The notes beneath the pieces are model-generated. The model did no database searches. It saw nothing but the letters and a program-made list of their open reading frames with translations, and had not been told where the DNA came from. Shown piece by piece: positions 32,901 to 41,149 of a stretch of DNA of 43,488 bases. Origin of the DNA: Streptococcus lactarius (GTDB lineage: Bacteria; Bacillota; Bacilli; Lactobacillales; Streptococcaceae); contig NZ_MRXX01000008.1 of the NCBI RefSeq assembly GCF_016642265.1, forward strand, positions 44,592 through 88,079, read 5' to 3'. The first letter of the stretch is position 1. The number at the start of each line of letters is the position of its first letter. The translations under genes were made by a program, and so were the position numbers.

Positions 32901-34214
32901 CTATTTCCTTCTATTTGGATCTGTTTGTTTAAAGATCAGGTATAAAATTCCAGCGGGTAGGAAGCAGAAGATCCACATGATATCGAATCCTTTTTTCTTG
33001 TTGCTGGAGTTGGATTGTTGGGAATTACTGATCGCGATTCCAGGCTTGATACTTGGGGAGACCTGCTTCAAGCCGTTTTGAACCACCAGTCGCTTGTTTT
33101 CTAGTTTGATAGCTGGATTGGTCCCTTTTTTGACGGTTGCATAAAAGTCTTTTTCTAAGTGAACAGTTTGGCCATCAATCTCGTGGTCACCTGCAGAGAG
33201 GACCTTTTTATATTGATAATCCGCAAACATTTTCTCAGCTAAGGCATTTCCGATTTGATTGCGGTAGCTTTCTGCGATTTCAACATCATAGTTCCCAACC
33301 CCTAGGATCACTTCGATGATCCGTTGCTTGCCTCGTTTGGTGGTTGCCGTGTAGTTGTAGTCCGCAGTTGGGCTCGATCCAGTCTTGAGACCATCTGTTC
33401 CCTTGAGTTCAAACTTCCCGCCTTCTAGCGAGGTATTGTAGTTGTCATAGCTTTGCTCATATGGAGTGCCTGGCATGATGGTCGTGTGGGCCTGTTTGGT
33501 GTATTCCAGCATTTCCGGTAAGTCATTGACAATGTGATAGGCAAGGATCGACATGTCTCGCGCTGTAATCTCATTATTGGCGTTCAAGTCGTGGTGTTGT
33601 GGATTGTAGTAGCCCTGTAAGACGGAAATCATCGCCCCGTTTGGGTTATTCCATTTGGTATGGACCATGCCCATTTCTTGCGAGTACTGATTCATCAACT
33701 CTAAGAATTTGTCTGGATCATTGTCTGTGACAAGATTAGCCAGCATAATCACAGCAGCACTTGAAGATGGGACAAAGAGCATCTTGAGTAATTCGGATAC
33801 CTTATACTGTACACCAGCAACGATCGGAGAATTGCTCAGAAGGTTATTTTCTGAGATGGCTTGGTCCGCTTCGGTCGCAGTGACAACAGTATCGTAAGTG
33901 ATTTTTCCTTCTTTGATTGCCCGAAAAACCACGTAAGCACTCATGAGCTTGGCCATGCTTCCGGAATCGCGAACAGTATCAATATTGTCCCCGTAGAGGA
34001 TGGCTCCAGTATTGGCGTCAATGACAATGTCTGCTTTGGGCTTGTAAAAGTTATCAAAGTTTAATCCGGCATCGGATGCAATTTTCATCACATCCTCTTG
34101 CTGGTAGATGTCGTCCGCAAAGGCAGTGGAAATGGATCCAACTGTCATTGTTCCCACAAGTAGGCCTAAGAGGGTATGGTTTCGTAATTTTTTAAAGAAT
34201 CTCCAATCAATCAT
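32901..34214 (-). CDS. D-alanyl-D-alanine carboxypeptidase (PBP4/DacA type)
   Basis: A 437-residue low-molecular-weight penicillin-binding protein. Signal sequence (hydrophobic 14-30, cleavage likely after AFA at 33); catalytic SMAK (Ser86, Lys89); KTG (277-279); then a beta-rich domain and a C-terminal membrane helix (IMWIFCFLPAGILYLIF). It trims pentapeptide side chains of peptidoglycan outside the membrane. The second motif, normally SxN, reads SSS (150-152) in FVPSSSAAV, an unusual Asn-to-Ser change. The start at 34214 (MIDWRFFKK) is only about one base from the predicted transcription start, so the mRNA may be leaderless. Convergent with gldA and divergent from leuS. Confidence 0.88.
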   Translation of the reverse strand: MIDWRFFKKLRNHTLLGLLVGTMTVGSISTAFADDIYQQEDVMKIASDAGLNFDNFYKPKADIVIDANTGAILYGDNIDTVRDSGSMAKLMSAYVVFRAIKEGKITYDTVVTATEADQAISENNLLSNSPIVAGVQYKVSELLKMLFVPSSSAAVIMLANLVTDNDPDKFLELMNQYSQEMGMVHTKWNNPNGAMISVLQGYYNPQHHDLNANNEITARDMSILAYHIVNDLPEMLEYTKQAHTTIMPGTPYEQSYDNYNTSLEGGKFELKGTDGLKTGSSPTADYNYTATTKRGKQRIIEVILGVGNYDVEIAESYRNQIGNALAEKMFADYQYKKVLSAGDHEIDGQTVHLEKDFYATVKKGTNPAIKLENKRLVVQNGLKQVSPSIKPGIAISNSQQSNSSNKKKGFDIMWIFCFLPAGILYLIFKQTDPNRRK

Positions 34215-34221
34215 AGCCTCT

Positions 34222-34250
34222 ATTATACCATACAGTGAGGGGATGTGAAA
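34222..34250 (-). promoter_or_regulatory. Carboxypeptidase promoter abutting the start codon
   Basis: Minus strand: extended -10 TGG-TATAAT, TATAAT being the complement of 34222-34227. The -35 is poor (TTTCAC). The expected transcription start, about 7 bases on, falls at 34214-34216, at the ATG itself. Confidence 0.65.
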
Positions 34251-34359
34251 GAGTTTCAAGTCTAAAAAAAGGATTGGTGGAAAGGCAATTCTGTTTCAAA
34301 ATAGAGACGAGGGGGCCATCACTTCCCTATCTGTTTCCGCCTTTTTCTTTGGTGGATCC

Positions 34360-34387
34360 TTTAAAAATCGCTTAAAAATGGTATAAT
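34360..34387 (+). promoter_or_regulatory. leuS promoter
   Basis: Extended -10 TGG-TATAAT (TATAAT at 34382-34387) with TTTAAA 16 bp upstream. The leader to the leuS ATG is only about 25 nt, with no T-box. Confidence 0.75.
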
Positions 34388-34416
34388 AGGAGCATCACGA
34401 AAATTGGAGAGACGCT

Positions 34417-36918
34417 ATGAGTTTTTACGATCATAAAGAAATCGAGCCTAAGTGGCAAAAATACTGGGCTGACCATCACACTTTTAAGACAGGAACAGAC
34501 GCCTCAAAACCTAAGTTTTATGCATTGGATATGTTCCCTTACCCATCTGGAGCGGGTCTGCACGTAGGACACCCAGAAGGTTATACAGCGACGGATATTC
34601 TCAGCCGTTTCAAACGTGCACAAGGCTACAACGTCCTTCACCCAATGGGTTGGGATGCCTTTGGTTTGCCTGCAGAGCAATATGCGATGGATACTGGTAA
34701 TGACCCAGCGGAATTCACAGCGGAAAACATTGCTAACTTCAAACGCCAAATCAATGCGCTTGGTTTCTCTTACGACTGGGATCGCGAAGTCAATACAACA
34801 GATCCGAACTACTACAAGTGGACGCAATGGATCTTCACCAAACTTTACGAAAAAGGCTTGGCCTATGAAGCTAAAGTGCCAGTCAATTGGGTTGAGGAAC
34901 TAGGAACAGCTATCGCCAACGAAGAAGTTCTTCCTGACGGAACCTCTGAGCGTGGGGGCTATCCAGTTGTCCGTAAACCAATGCGCCAATGGATGCTTAA
35001 AATCACGGCCTATGCGGAGCGCTTGCTGACTGACTTGGATGACCTTGACTGGCCAGAGTCTATCAAGGACATGCAACGCAACTGGATTGGAAAATCAACT
35101 GGTGCCAATGTCACTTTCAAGGTGAAAGGAACTGACAAGGAATTTACCGTCTTTACGACTCGTCCAGATACCCTTTTTGGTGCAACTTTCACTGTCTTAG
35201 CGCCTGAGCATGACTTGGTAGATGCCATCACAAGCCCAGAACAAGCTGAGGCAGTAGCGGACTACAAACACCAAGCCAGCCTGAAATCAGACTTGGCTCG
35301 TACCGACCTTGCTAAGGAAAAAACAGGGGTTTGGACGGGTGCTTATGCCGTCAATCCTGTCAATGGTAAAGAAATTCCAATCTGGATTGCCGACTATGTT
35401 CTTGCTAGCTACGGAACAGGTGCCGTCATGGCCGTTCCTGCCCACGATGAGCGTGACTGGGAATTTGCTAAACAGTTTGGACTTCCAATCGTAGAGGTAC
35501 TGGAAGGTGGAAACGTTGAAGAAGCTGCTTATACAGAAGATGGCCTTCACGTCAACTCAGACTTCTTGAACGGTCTTAACAAAGAAGAAGCGATTGCCAA
35601 AATTGTGGCTTGGTTGGAAGAAAAAGGCTTTGGTCAAGAAAAAATCACTTACCGTCTTCGTGACTGGCTCTTTAGCCGTCAACGTTACTGGGGTGAACCA
35701 ATTCCAATCGTTCATTGGGAAGATGGGACTTCAACAGCTGTTCCAGAAAGTGAATTGCCACTTGTCTTGCCAGTCACCAAGGACATCCGCCCTTCAGGTA
35801 CTGGTGAAAGCCCACTAGCTAATTTGACAGACTGGCTGGAAGTGACTCGTGAAGATGGCGTCAAAGGTCGTCGTGAGACCAATACCATGCCACAGTGGGC
35901 AGGTTCAAGCTGGTACTACCTCCGCTATATCGATCCACATAACACAGAAAAATTGGCTGATGAGGACCTCCTCAAACAATGGTTGCCAGTCGATATCTAC
36001 GTGGGTGGTGCAGAACACGCCGTTCTTCACTTACTTTACGCTCGTTTCTGGCATAAATTCCTCTATGACCTCGGTGTCGTTCCAACTAAGGAACCATTCC
36101 AAAAACTCTTTAACCAAGGCATGATTTTGGGAACCAGCTACCGTGACCACCGTGGGGCTCTTGTGGCGACTGACAAGGTTGAAAAACGTGACGGTTCCTT
36201 CTTCCATGTGGAAACAGGAGAAGAATTGGAGCAAGCACCAGCTAAGATGTCTAAATCCCTCAAGAACGTGGTGAACCCAGACGATGTGGTGGAACAATAT
36301 GGTGCCGATACCCTTCGTGTCTATGAAATGTTTATGGGACCACTTGACGCTTCTATCGCTTGGTCTGAAGAAGGTTTGGAAGGAAGTCGTAAGTTCCTCG
36401 ACCGTGTGTACCGCTTGATTACAAGCAAAGAAATCGTTGCGGAAAACAATGGTGCTCTTGACAAGGTTTACAACGAAACCGTTAAATCTGTCACTGAGCA
36501 AATCGAGTCCATGAAATTCAACACAGCCATTGCCCAACTCATGGTCTTTGTCAATGCAGCTAACAAGGAAGACAAACTCTACGTGGATTACGCCAAAGGC
36601 TTTATCCAATTGATTGCCCCATTTGCGCCTCACTTGGCAGAAGAACTTTGGCAAACAGTGGCAGCAACAGGTGAGTCTATCTCTTACGTAGCTTGGCCAA
36701 CATGGGATGAAAGCAAATTGGTCGAAGACGAAATCGAAATCGTCGTCCAAATCAAAGGAAAAGTCCGTGCCAAACTCATGGTCGCAAAAGACCTTTCACG
36801 CGAAGAATTGCAAGAAGTAGCTCTGGCTGATGAAAAAGTCAAAGCAGAGATTGACGGTAAAGAAATCGTGAAAGTGATTAGTGTACCGAACAAGCTTGTA
36901 AATATCGTAACGAAATAA
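34417..36918 (+). CDS. leuS: Leucyl-tRNA synthetase
   Basis: A full-length 833-residue class Ia synthetase. The HIGH-type motif is HVGH ([11 protein letters not shown]); the CP1 editing domain has the T-rich [12 protein letters not shown] and [15 protein letters not shown] segments; KMSKS starts at about Lys610 ([11 protein letters not shown]). The anticodon-binding and C-terminal domains are intact. It charges tRNA-Leu and edits mischarged products. GGAGA lies 9-13 bases before the ATG. Single gene, closed by a terminator at 36928. The large antisense frames within it are shadows. Confidence 0.99.
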   Translation: MSFYDHKEIEPKWQKYWADHHTFKTGTDASKPKFYALDMFPYPSGAGLHVGHPEGYTATDILSRFKRAQGYNVLHPMGWDAFGLPAEQYAMDTGNDPAEFTAENIANFKRQINALGFSYDWDREVNTTDPNYYKWTQWIFTKLYEKGLAYEAKVPVNWVEELGTAIANEEVLPDGTSERGGYPVVRKPMRQWMLKITAYAERLLTDLDDLDWPESIKDMQRNWIGKSTGANVTFKVKGTDKEFTVFTTRPDTLFGATFTVLAPEHDLVDAITSPEQAEAVADYKHQASLKSDLARTDLAKEKTGVWTGAYAVNPVNGKEIPIWIADYVLASYGTGAVMAVPAHDERDWEFAKQFGLPIVEVLEGGNVEEAAYTEDGLHVNSDFLNGLNKEEAIAKIVAWLEEKGFGQEKITYRLRDWLFSRQRYWGEPIPIVHWEDGTSTAVPESELPLVLPVTKDIRPSGTGESPLANLTDWLEVTREDGVKGRRETNTMPQWAGSSWYYLRYIDPHNTEKLADEDLLKQWLPVDIYVGGAEHAVLHLLYARFWHKFLYDLGVVPTKEPFQKLFNQGMILGTSYRDHRGALVATDKVEKRDGSFFHVETGEELEQAPAKMSKSLKNVVNPDDVVEQYGADTLRVYEMFMGPLDASIAWSEEGLEGSRKFLDRVYRLITSKEIVAENNGALDKVYNETVKSVTEQIESMKFNTAIAQLMVFVNAANKEDKLYVDYAKGFIQLIAPFAPHLAEELWQTVAATGESISYVAWPTWDESKLVEDEIEIVVQIKGKVRAKLMVAKDLSREELQEVALADEKVKAEIDGKEIVKVISVPNKLVNIVTK

Positions 36919-36927
36919 ATTTAAAAG

Positions 36928-36957
36928 TCCTCCAGAGGTAGACTCTGGAGGATTTTT
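36928..36957 (+). terminator. leuS terminator
   Basis: TCCTCCAGAG (36928-36937) and CTCTGGAGGA (36943-36952) form a perfect 10-bp stem, followed by T5. Confidence 0.92.
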
Positions 36958-36968
36958 GTATTGCTATA

Positions 36969-36977
36969 TGCTATAAT
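36969..36977 (+). promoter_or_regulatory. Extended -10 promoter of yjdF
   Basis: TGC-TATAAT at 36969-36977; no clear -35. Transcription would start near 36984, at the 5' edge of the riboswitch-like leader. Confidence 0.65.
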
Positions 36978-36984
36978 AGTTCCA

Positions 36985-37090
36985 ACTAAGATAAAAACAC
37001 AGTTCTGGTTGGTAGTCCAGACGTAGGCAAGCCTATCAGTAACCTTCCTCCTTGGTTGTCCATTCTTAGGGATAGATTTAAGGAGGTGCT
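36985..37090 (+). promoter_or_regulatory. yjdF-motif riboswitch
   Basis: The leader has the look of the yjdF RNA class: AAAAACACAGTTCTGG, a TCTGG/CCAGA hairpin (37004-37021), TAGGC/GCCTA hairpin (37024-37035), CAGTAACC, then CCTCCTT (37047-37053). That last segment is exactly complementary to the AAGGAGG ribosome site (37080-37086) of the gene. Known yjdF riboswitches precede the same gene family and bind azaaromatic compounds, turning on translation. Family assignment is from memory of the consensus; the anti-ribosome-site pairing is seen directly. Confidence 0.78.
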
Positions 37091-37093
37091 GTC

Positions 37094-37507
37094 GTGGAAA
37101 CAATTTCAATTGGATTGACAGTTTATTTTGAAGATGGATTTTGGCATGGTTTGTTCGAACAAGTGTATCGAGAAACTTATCAAGTTTGTCGTGTGACATT
37201 TGGTCAGGAGCCAAAAGATGATGAAATTCTAGAGATCTTACAGACTCAGTTTACTCAATTATCTTTTAGTCCAGAAGCTATAGTTAAGCAACATGTAAAA
37301 ATCAAGAATCCTAAACGATTACAGCGAATGGTAAGGAAACAAGTAAATCAGAAAGTTTCTTCCAAGTCGAAAGAACTATTGCAGTTACAGTATGAGGAAA
37401 GGAAAAAGATTTCAAAACATCAATCTAGTGTCCAAAAGCAATTGCTAAAACAAGAGAAATTTGAACGCAAACAGCAAAAACGAAGAGAGAAGCATAAAGG
37501 ACGTTAA
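37094..37507 (+). CDS. yjdF: YjdF family protein (DUF2992)
   Basis: A 137-residue protein of the YjdF/DUF2992 family. A conserved N-terminal domain (ISIGLTVYFEDGFWHGLFEQ) is followed by a very basic helical tail (KISKHQSSVQKQLLKQEKFE, then RKQQKRREKHKGR). The start is GTG at 37094, with AAGGAGG 7 bases upstream. Function is unknown. The family is tied to a riboswitch that senses azaaromatics, suggesting a role in handling such toxic or signalling compounds. Single gene between leuS and a shared terminator. Confidence 0.9.
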   Translation: METISIGLTVYFEDGFWHGLFEQVYRETYQVCRVTFGQEPKDDEILEILQTQFTQLSFSPEAIVKQHVKIKNPKRLQRMVRKQVNQKVSSKSKELLQLQYEERKKISKHQSSVQKQLLKQEKFERKQQKRREKHKGR

Positions 37508-37523
37508 CCCTTGTCTCTCTCAT

Positions 37524-37562
37524 AAAAAAAGCTTCGGTAGGACGTACCTACCGAGGCTTTTT
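37524..37562. terminator. Bidirectional terminator between yjdF and cbiO
   Basis: A perfect stem except one G-U: AGCTTCGGTAGG (37530-37541) with CCTACCGAGGCT (37547-37558), loop ACGTA, A7 before and T5 after. It serves both convergent transcripts. Confidence 0.92.
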
Positions 37563-38286
37563 AACATGTAGTGAAGGATTGTTGAATAGCTGGGTCATTT
37601 TCCCAATCAGCTCGATCGTAGCTGCCTGTGATGGTGTGTTCTTCAGAAAAGAGGAGGACCCGTTCGACAATCGGTGCGATTTGCTCGAAATGGTGGGAGG
37701 AAATCACAATTGTTTTTCCGGCTGTTTTGAGTTCTTGCAGCAAGGCGACAATCAGCTTCTGGTATTTTGGCGAGAGGCCGTTAAAGGGCTCGTCAAATAG
37801 CAAGAGACTAGGATTCATGGTGAGGACACTGGCGATAGCGACTAGTTTCTTTTCGCCACCAGAAAGATGGTAGGGAATACGATCTCTCAGGTGTTCAATC
37901 TCTAGAAGACCGAGCGTATCCTTGACGCGTTGGTCGACTTCGGACTCGGCTAAGCCTAATTGACGTGGTCCAAAAGCCAGTTCATCATAGACGCTTGTAT
38001 TGAACAATTGCGTATCGCTGTTTTGAAAAATGAGTCCAACTTGCTGGAAGAGTTGTCCAGCACGATGGGGATCTTTCAAGAAGTCTTGGTCAATGGTCCA
38101 GTCCTTGAAGTGGTACTGACCAGACGAGAGGGGCAAGAGCCCAACTAGAATTTTAAAGAGGGTCGATTTTCCAGCTCCGTTTGGGCCCATCAAGCCCACG
38201 GTTTCCCCTTTTTGAATCTGGAGTTGAATATCGTGGATACCAGTTTCTTCGGTATAGTGGTAATTTCCATCCTGAATGGTAATCAT
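37561..38286 (-). CDS. cbiO: Cobalt/nickel ECF transporter ATPase
   Basis: A 241-residue ABC ATPase of the CbiO/NikO/EcfA type. Walker [10 protein letters not shown]-loop VGLIFQNSDTQLF (the DxQLF form is typical of ECF ATPases), signature LSGGEKKLV, Walker B LLLFDEPFNGL and switch HH in ISSHHFEQI. It drives uptake of Co2+ or Ni2+ together with CbiQ and CbiM. Last gene of the minus-strand operon cbiM-cbiQ-cbiO; 12 bp after cbiQ; RBS AAGGAAG. The metal cannot be decided by sequence here. Confidence 0.92.
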   Translation of the reverse strand: MITIQDGNYHYTEETGIHDIQLQIQKGETVGLMGPNGAGKSTLFKILVGLLPLSSGQYHFKDWTIDQDFLKDPHRAGQLFQQVGLIFQNSDTQLFNTSVYDELAFGPRQLGLAESEVDQRVKDTLGLLEIEHLRDRIPYHLSGGEKKLVAIASVLTMNPSLLLFDEPFNGLSPKYQKLIVALLQELKTAGKTIVISSHHFEQIAPIVERVLLFSEEHTITGSYDRADWENDPAIQQSFTTC

Positions 38287-38298
38287 AGGGCTTCCTTT

Positions 38299-39087
38299 CT
38301 AGCCAAGTAAGGTCGTGAAGGTCGTGAGAGCCACCAATTCCAATAGGAAAAAGACGTCTTCCTTCTTCCAGTGGAAGGCTTCTTTGCGCTTTGTATCCAT
38401 GCCGTAGCCGCGAAGAATCATCGCTTCGTACACTTCTTTTGTATGGTGTTTGGTGGATAGGTACAAGAGACCAAGTAGGGAGCCAAAGAGATTGAGATTC
38501 ACTTTTTGTCCAACCGTTCTCAACTGGACGCATTCGATTTGTTGTTGCAAGTGTTTCCCTAAAATATAGCCATACTTGAGGGTGATATCAATGGTTTGCA
38601 CAAAGGTTTTTGGAACACGCAACTGACGCAGGGCCTCAACCAGTTGCACACTTGTCGTCGTGGCTAGAAAGAGGGAAATATTGAGGACAATCATCCCTGC
38701 ACGTAGCAAAAAGAGCCCTCCATTTTGAAATCCTTGAAATAAGATGCTAGGCAATATCACAATTGTGGAAATCAACAGCACCTTGAACAGGACCTTAAAG
38801 AGGTGGAGTAGGACCTCTCCAGGAAGCATGGCAATGTGCATTAACAAAAGGATACCGATCAACCACAGTTGGATGGGATGGTGGGCGGTCGTGATGAGGA
38901 TCGCTAAAATTAAAAAGGAAACGAGCCGCATCCAAGACGAGGTTTTGGCCTTGAATGCGGGAGTCGTTTGTTTCATTTTGCCAAGAAAGTGGCGCAATGT
39001 TTGAAGATTCATTTGTAAATAGTGATGGCTTTTGGATGCTTCAAGAGTTACTTGCTCTTGATTGAGCCAGTCAGGGAGTTTACGCAT
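38299..39087 (-). CDS. cbiQ: Cobalt/nickel ECF transporter transmembrane protein CbiQ
   Basis: A 262-residue EcfT/CbiQ-type protein: several hydrophobic helices (VSFLILAILITTAHHPIQL onward) and the coupling-helix motifs with Ala-Arg-Gly-like signatures, here seen as LRTVGQKV and LRGYGMD near the C-terminus. It couples ATP hydrolysis to the substrate-binding subunit. The start overlaps cbiM by 8 bp, with GGAG inside cbiM. Its presence next to a fused CbiM marks a group I ECF transporter. Confidence 0.9.
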   Translation of the reverse strand: MRKLPDWLNQEQVTLEASKSHHYLQMNLQTLRHFLGKMKQTTPAFKAKTSSWMRLVSFLILAILITTAHHPIQLWLIGILLLMHIAMLPGEVLLHLFKVLFKVLLISTIVILPSILFQGFQNGGLFLLRAGMIVLNISLFLATTTSVQLVEALRQLRVPKTFVQTIDITLKYGYILGKHLQQQIECVQLRTVGQKVNLNLFGSLLGLLYLSTKHHTKEVYEAMILRGYGMDTKRKEAFHWKKEDVFFLLELVALTTFTTLLG

Positions 39088-40063
39088 GAGAAGTTTTTTC
39101 TCCGTTCATTGATCGAATGATTTTACTAATGATATAGAAGATAAGGACGGCTGTCACGGCTGAGAGGATATAGCCGATCGCAATTTTCGTTCCAGGAATG
39201 GTGTAATCACTAAACAAGGCTTCAAATGAGAATCCATTTTTGATTCCTGTTGGGACTTTACCATGAAGCAGGCTACCTAATTCTTCGGCAGACCATTCAC
39301 CAAAGGCTGTTCCGTTTGCGAGGAGTCCAAGTGGGCTGAGTACGATCAAAGCAAGGAGGACCCAGCGAATTTTTTTAACAAATGAAGTTGTATTGACGGT
39401 ACTTGGTGTGTACAACTCTGCAGGAGCAACTTGTTTTACAAAACGGTAAATGACAACGGTGAAGAAGGCTTCGACCCAACCTGCGACAAGGAGGTGAGCT
39501 CCCAACATGGCAGGAACCGTGATACTCAATCCATAAGGATTATAGAGTGGCTGACCAGCTTCTGACGCGATGAGGGGTTGTAATCCCAATTCAACACCAG
39601 CTAAGAAGGCGGCAGCATTGATCGAAAGATAAGAGCCGACAATGACGCCAAGCGTTTCCTGATGGTGCTTGCGGAACAAGCTATAAATAGCATAACCAAC
39701 AAAAGGCATCACAATGGCCATGTTGAAAATATTGGCCCCAAGAGCGAGAATGCCTCCATCTCCAAATAAGAAGGCCTGTAGGAGTAAGGCGACCGTCAGC
39801 GCTAGAGATGCCGCATAGGGGCCTATGAGAATGGCAAGAAGGGTTCCTCCAACAGCGTGAGCGGTCGTTCCACCAGGGACAGGAACATTAAACATCATTA
39901 ATAAGAAGGACAAAGAAGCAGCGATCCCAAGCATCGGAGCTAGCTCTTTGTTTTCTTTTAATTGGACCTTGACTTTTTTGACAGACAAGACAATAACAGG
40001 TGCAGCAGCAACCGCTAAAACAGCACAACTTGCAGGACTAAGGTAATTATCTGGTATATGCAT
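39080..40063 (-). CDS. cbiM: Cobalt/nickel ECF substrate-binding protein CbiM/NikM with fused N-like domain
   Basis: A 327-residue membrane protein. The start MHIPDNYLSP carries His2, the metal ligand region of CbiM/NikM. FNVPVPGGTTAHAVGGTLLAI is the second metal-site segment. The C-terminal 100 residues (VLLALIVLSPLGLLANGTAFGEW, then DYTIPG) look like the fused CbiN/NikN-type module. The ATG at 40063 has GGAG 8-11 bases upstream; a 51-codon upstream extension is rejected because it begins in AT-rich intergenic DNA. No cobalamin riboswitch or B12 or urease genes are in the window, so Ni2+ versus Co2+ is open. Confidence 0.92.
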   Translation of the reverse strand: MHIPDNYLSPASCAVLAVAAAPVIVLSVKKVKVQLKENKELAPMLGIAASLSFLLMMFNVPVPGGTTAHAVGGTLLAILIGPYAASLALTVALLLQAFLFGDGGILALGANIFNMAIVMPFVGYAIYSLFRKHHQETLGVIVGSYLSINAAAFLAGVELGLQPLIASEAGQPLYNPYGLSITVPAMLGAHLLVAGWVEAFFTVVIYRFVKQVAPAELYTPSTVNTTSFVKKIRWVLLALIVLSPLGLLANGTAFGEWSAEELGSLLHGKVPTGIKNGFSFEALFSDYTIPGTKIAIGYILSAVTAVLIFYIISKIIRSMNGEKTSHA

Positions 40064-40156
40064 AACAAATTCTCCATTAGTATGATTTATTCTCGTTAAC
40101 AGATTACCACACTCCAAAAACAGGTGTCGATGCAAAACGAGGACAACATTTGTTAC

Positions 40157-40184
40157 TTTTACTAGAAACAAGGCTATTTTACTA
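40157..40184. promoter_or_regulatory. Direct repeat TTTTACTA upstream of cbiM
   Basis: TTTTACTA occurs at 40157-40164 and 40177-40184, exactly 20 bp apart (two helical turns), about 95 bp upstream of cbiM. This may be an operator for a metal-responsive regulator; no known consensus is matched. Confidence 0.35.
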
Positions 40185-40266
40185 AAAGAAAGTGGTAGAA
40201 AAGAAGGGATGAACACTACTTTGAAGGCTATAAGGGCTTTTTAAGGTGAATTTAGATAAAATTATT

Positions 40267-40339
40267 GGTTCCATATCGAAATAGTTGACAGGTGTAATGA
40301 ACAGTGATACAATGGCTGTGATATTTCGATATAGAAATA
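40267..40339 (+). promoter_or_regulatory. marR promoter flanked by two operator palindromes
   Basis: TTGACA (40285-40290), 17 bp, TACAAT (40308-40313). Site 2, TATTTC-GATATA-GAAATA (40322-40339), is a perfect 6-6-6 palindrome just after the start point. Site 1 (40267-40283) is its inverted, partly degenerate copy (TATTTCGATATG on the minus strand) just before the -35. The arrangement suggests autoregulation by the MarR protein. Confidence 0.75.
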
Positions 40340-40352
40340 AAAAGGAGACAAA

Positions 40353-40802
40353 ATGGACAAGAAGCAAGGGGGCTACCAAGCTTTACAGATACGCTTGTTG
40401 AACGGGCGACTGTTTCAAAAACTCTTGAGCAAGGAACCAGATGCCCAATACCGAAGTGAACAGGGGAAAATTTTAACGATTCTGTGGAAGCAAGAATTGG
40501 GGTGCGCTACCGCAACTGATATTGCTCTTGCGACAGGTCTAGCCAATAATACATTGACCAGCATGGTTAAAAAATTGGAAGAACAAGGCTTGGTCACGAT
40601 TCAACCTTGTACGCAGGATAAAAGAAAAAAATATATCTCTTTGACAGACCTAGGGTGGGCGCAAAAAGAAATTGGAGATCGTGTCAGCAAGGAACTGGGT
40701 GAGATTTTCTACCAAGGTTTTTCTGACCAAGAAATCCGAGAATTTGAGGCCTATCAAGAGCGGATTATCTCAAATCTAAAAGCTAAAGAGAATGAACTGT
40801 AG
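40353..40802 (+). CDS. MarR family transcriptional regulator
   Basis: A 149-residue winged-helix regulator. The recognition helix region is ATDIALATGLANNTLTSMVKKLEEQGLV, and the wing is QDKRKKYISLTDLG, the usual MarR D-x-R/K pattern. AAGGAG lies 7-12 bases upstream of the ATG. It heads an apparent operon with the NmrA remnant (17-bp gap) and the two ABC transporter genes. MarR proteins of this kind (often with QorB/NmrA-like partners) sense phenolic, oxidative or thiol stress; the effector here is unknown. The two palindromes around its promoter are its likely targets. Confidence 0.92.
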   Translation: MDKKQGGYQALQIRLLNGRLFQKLLSKEPDAQYRSEQGKILTILWKQELGCATATDIALATGLANNTLTSMVKKLEEQGLVTIQPCTQDKRKKYISLTDLGWAQKEIGDRVSKELGEIFYQGFSDQEIREFEAYQERIISNLKAKENEL

Positions 40803-40819
40803 TAGAGGGGAAAACGCTT

Positions 40820-41149
40820 ATGATTGGAATAACAGGTGTAACAGGGGAATTAGGCTCTTTTGTGGCTGATCTTGTCGATAAGAGAGGAATGGCTTCTATC
40901 CATCTGGCAAGAAGCCCAGAGCGTGCAACAGTCTACACGACTGCGGAAATTCGTAAGATGGTGTATGCCAATACTCCAGAGGTGGATGAGGCCTTAAAGG
41001 GGATCGATGCCTGGGTCAGCACCTATACATCTATCAAAGTTGGAGAACAAGCTGGGGTTTCAACAGATGTTGAAAACGTTCTAGGGCGTCCAGCAACTAG
41101 CCTATTGGATATTCTTAGAGACAGACAACTTATTGAGGAAGAACAATGA
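40820..41149 (+). pseudogene. Internally deleted NmrA/QorB-like NAD(P)-binding protein
   Basis: A 109-residue frame. Residues 1-36 are the N-terminus of an NmrA-type Rossmann protein (ITGVTGELGSFVADLV, nucleotide loop TGxTGxxG, then LARSPERA). Residues 37-109 match the extreme C-terminus of the same family (DAWVSTYTSIKVGEQAGVS, then LGRPATSLLDILR). The central part of a normal protein of about 285 residues is missing, apparently by an in-frame deletion near base 40928. The reading frame is kept, and the stop overlaps the next ATG by 4 bp. It cannot hold a full active site. It may persist for translational coupling to the transporter. Confidence 0.72.
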
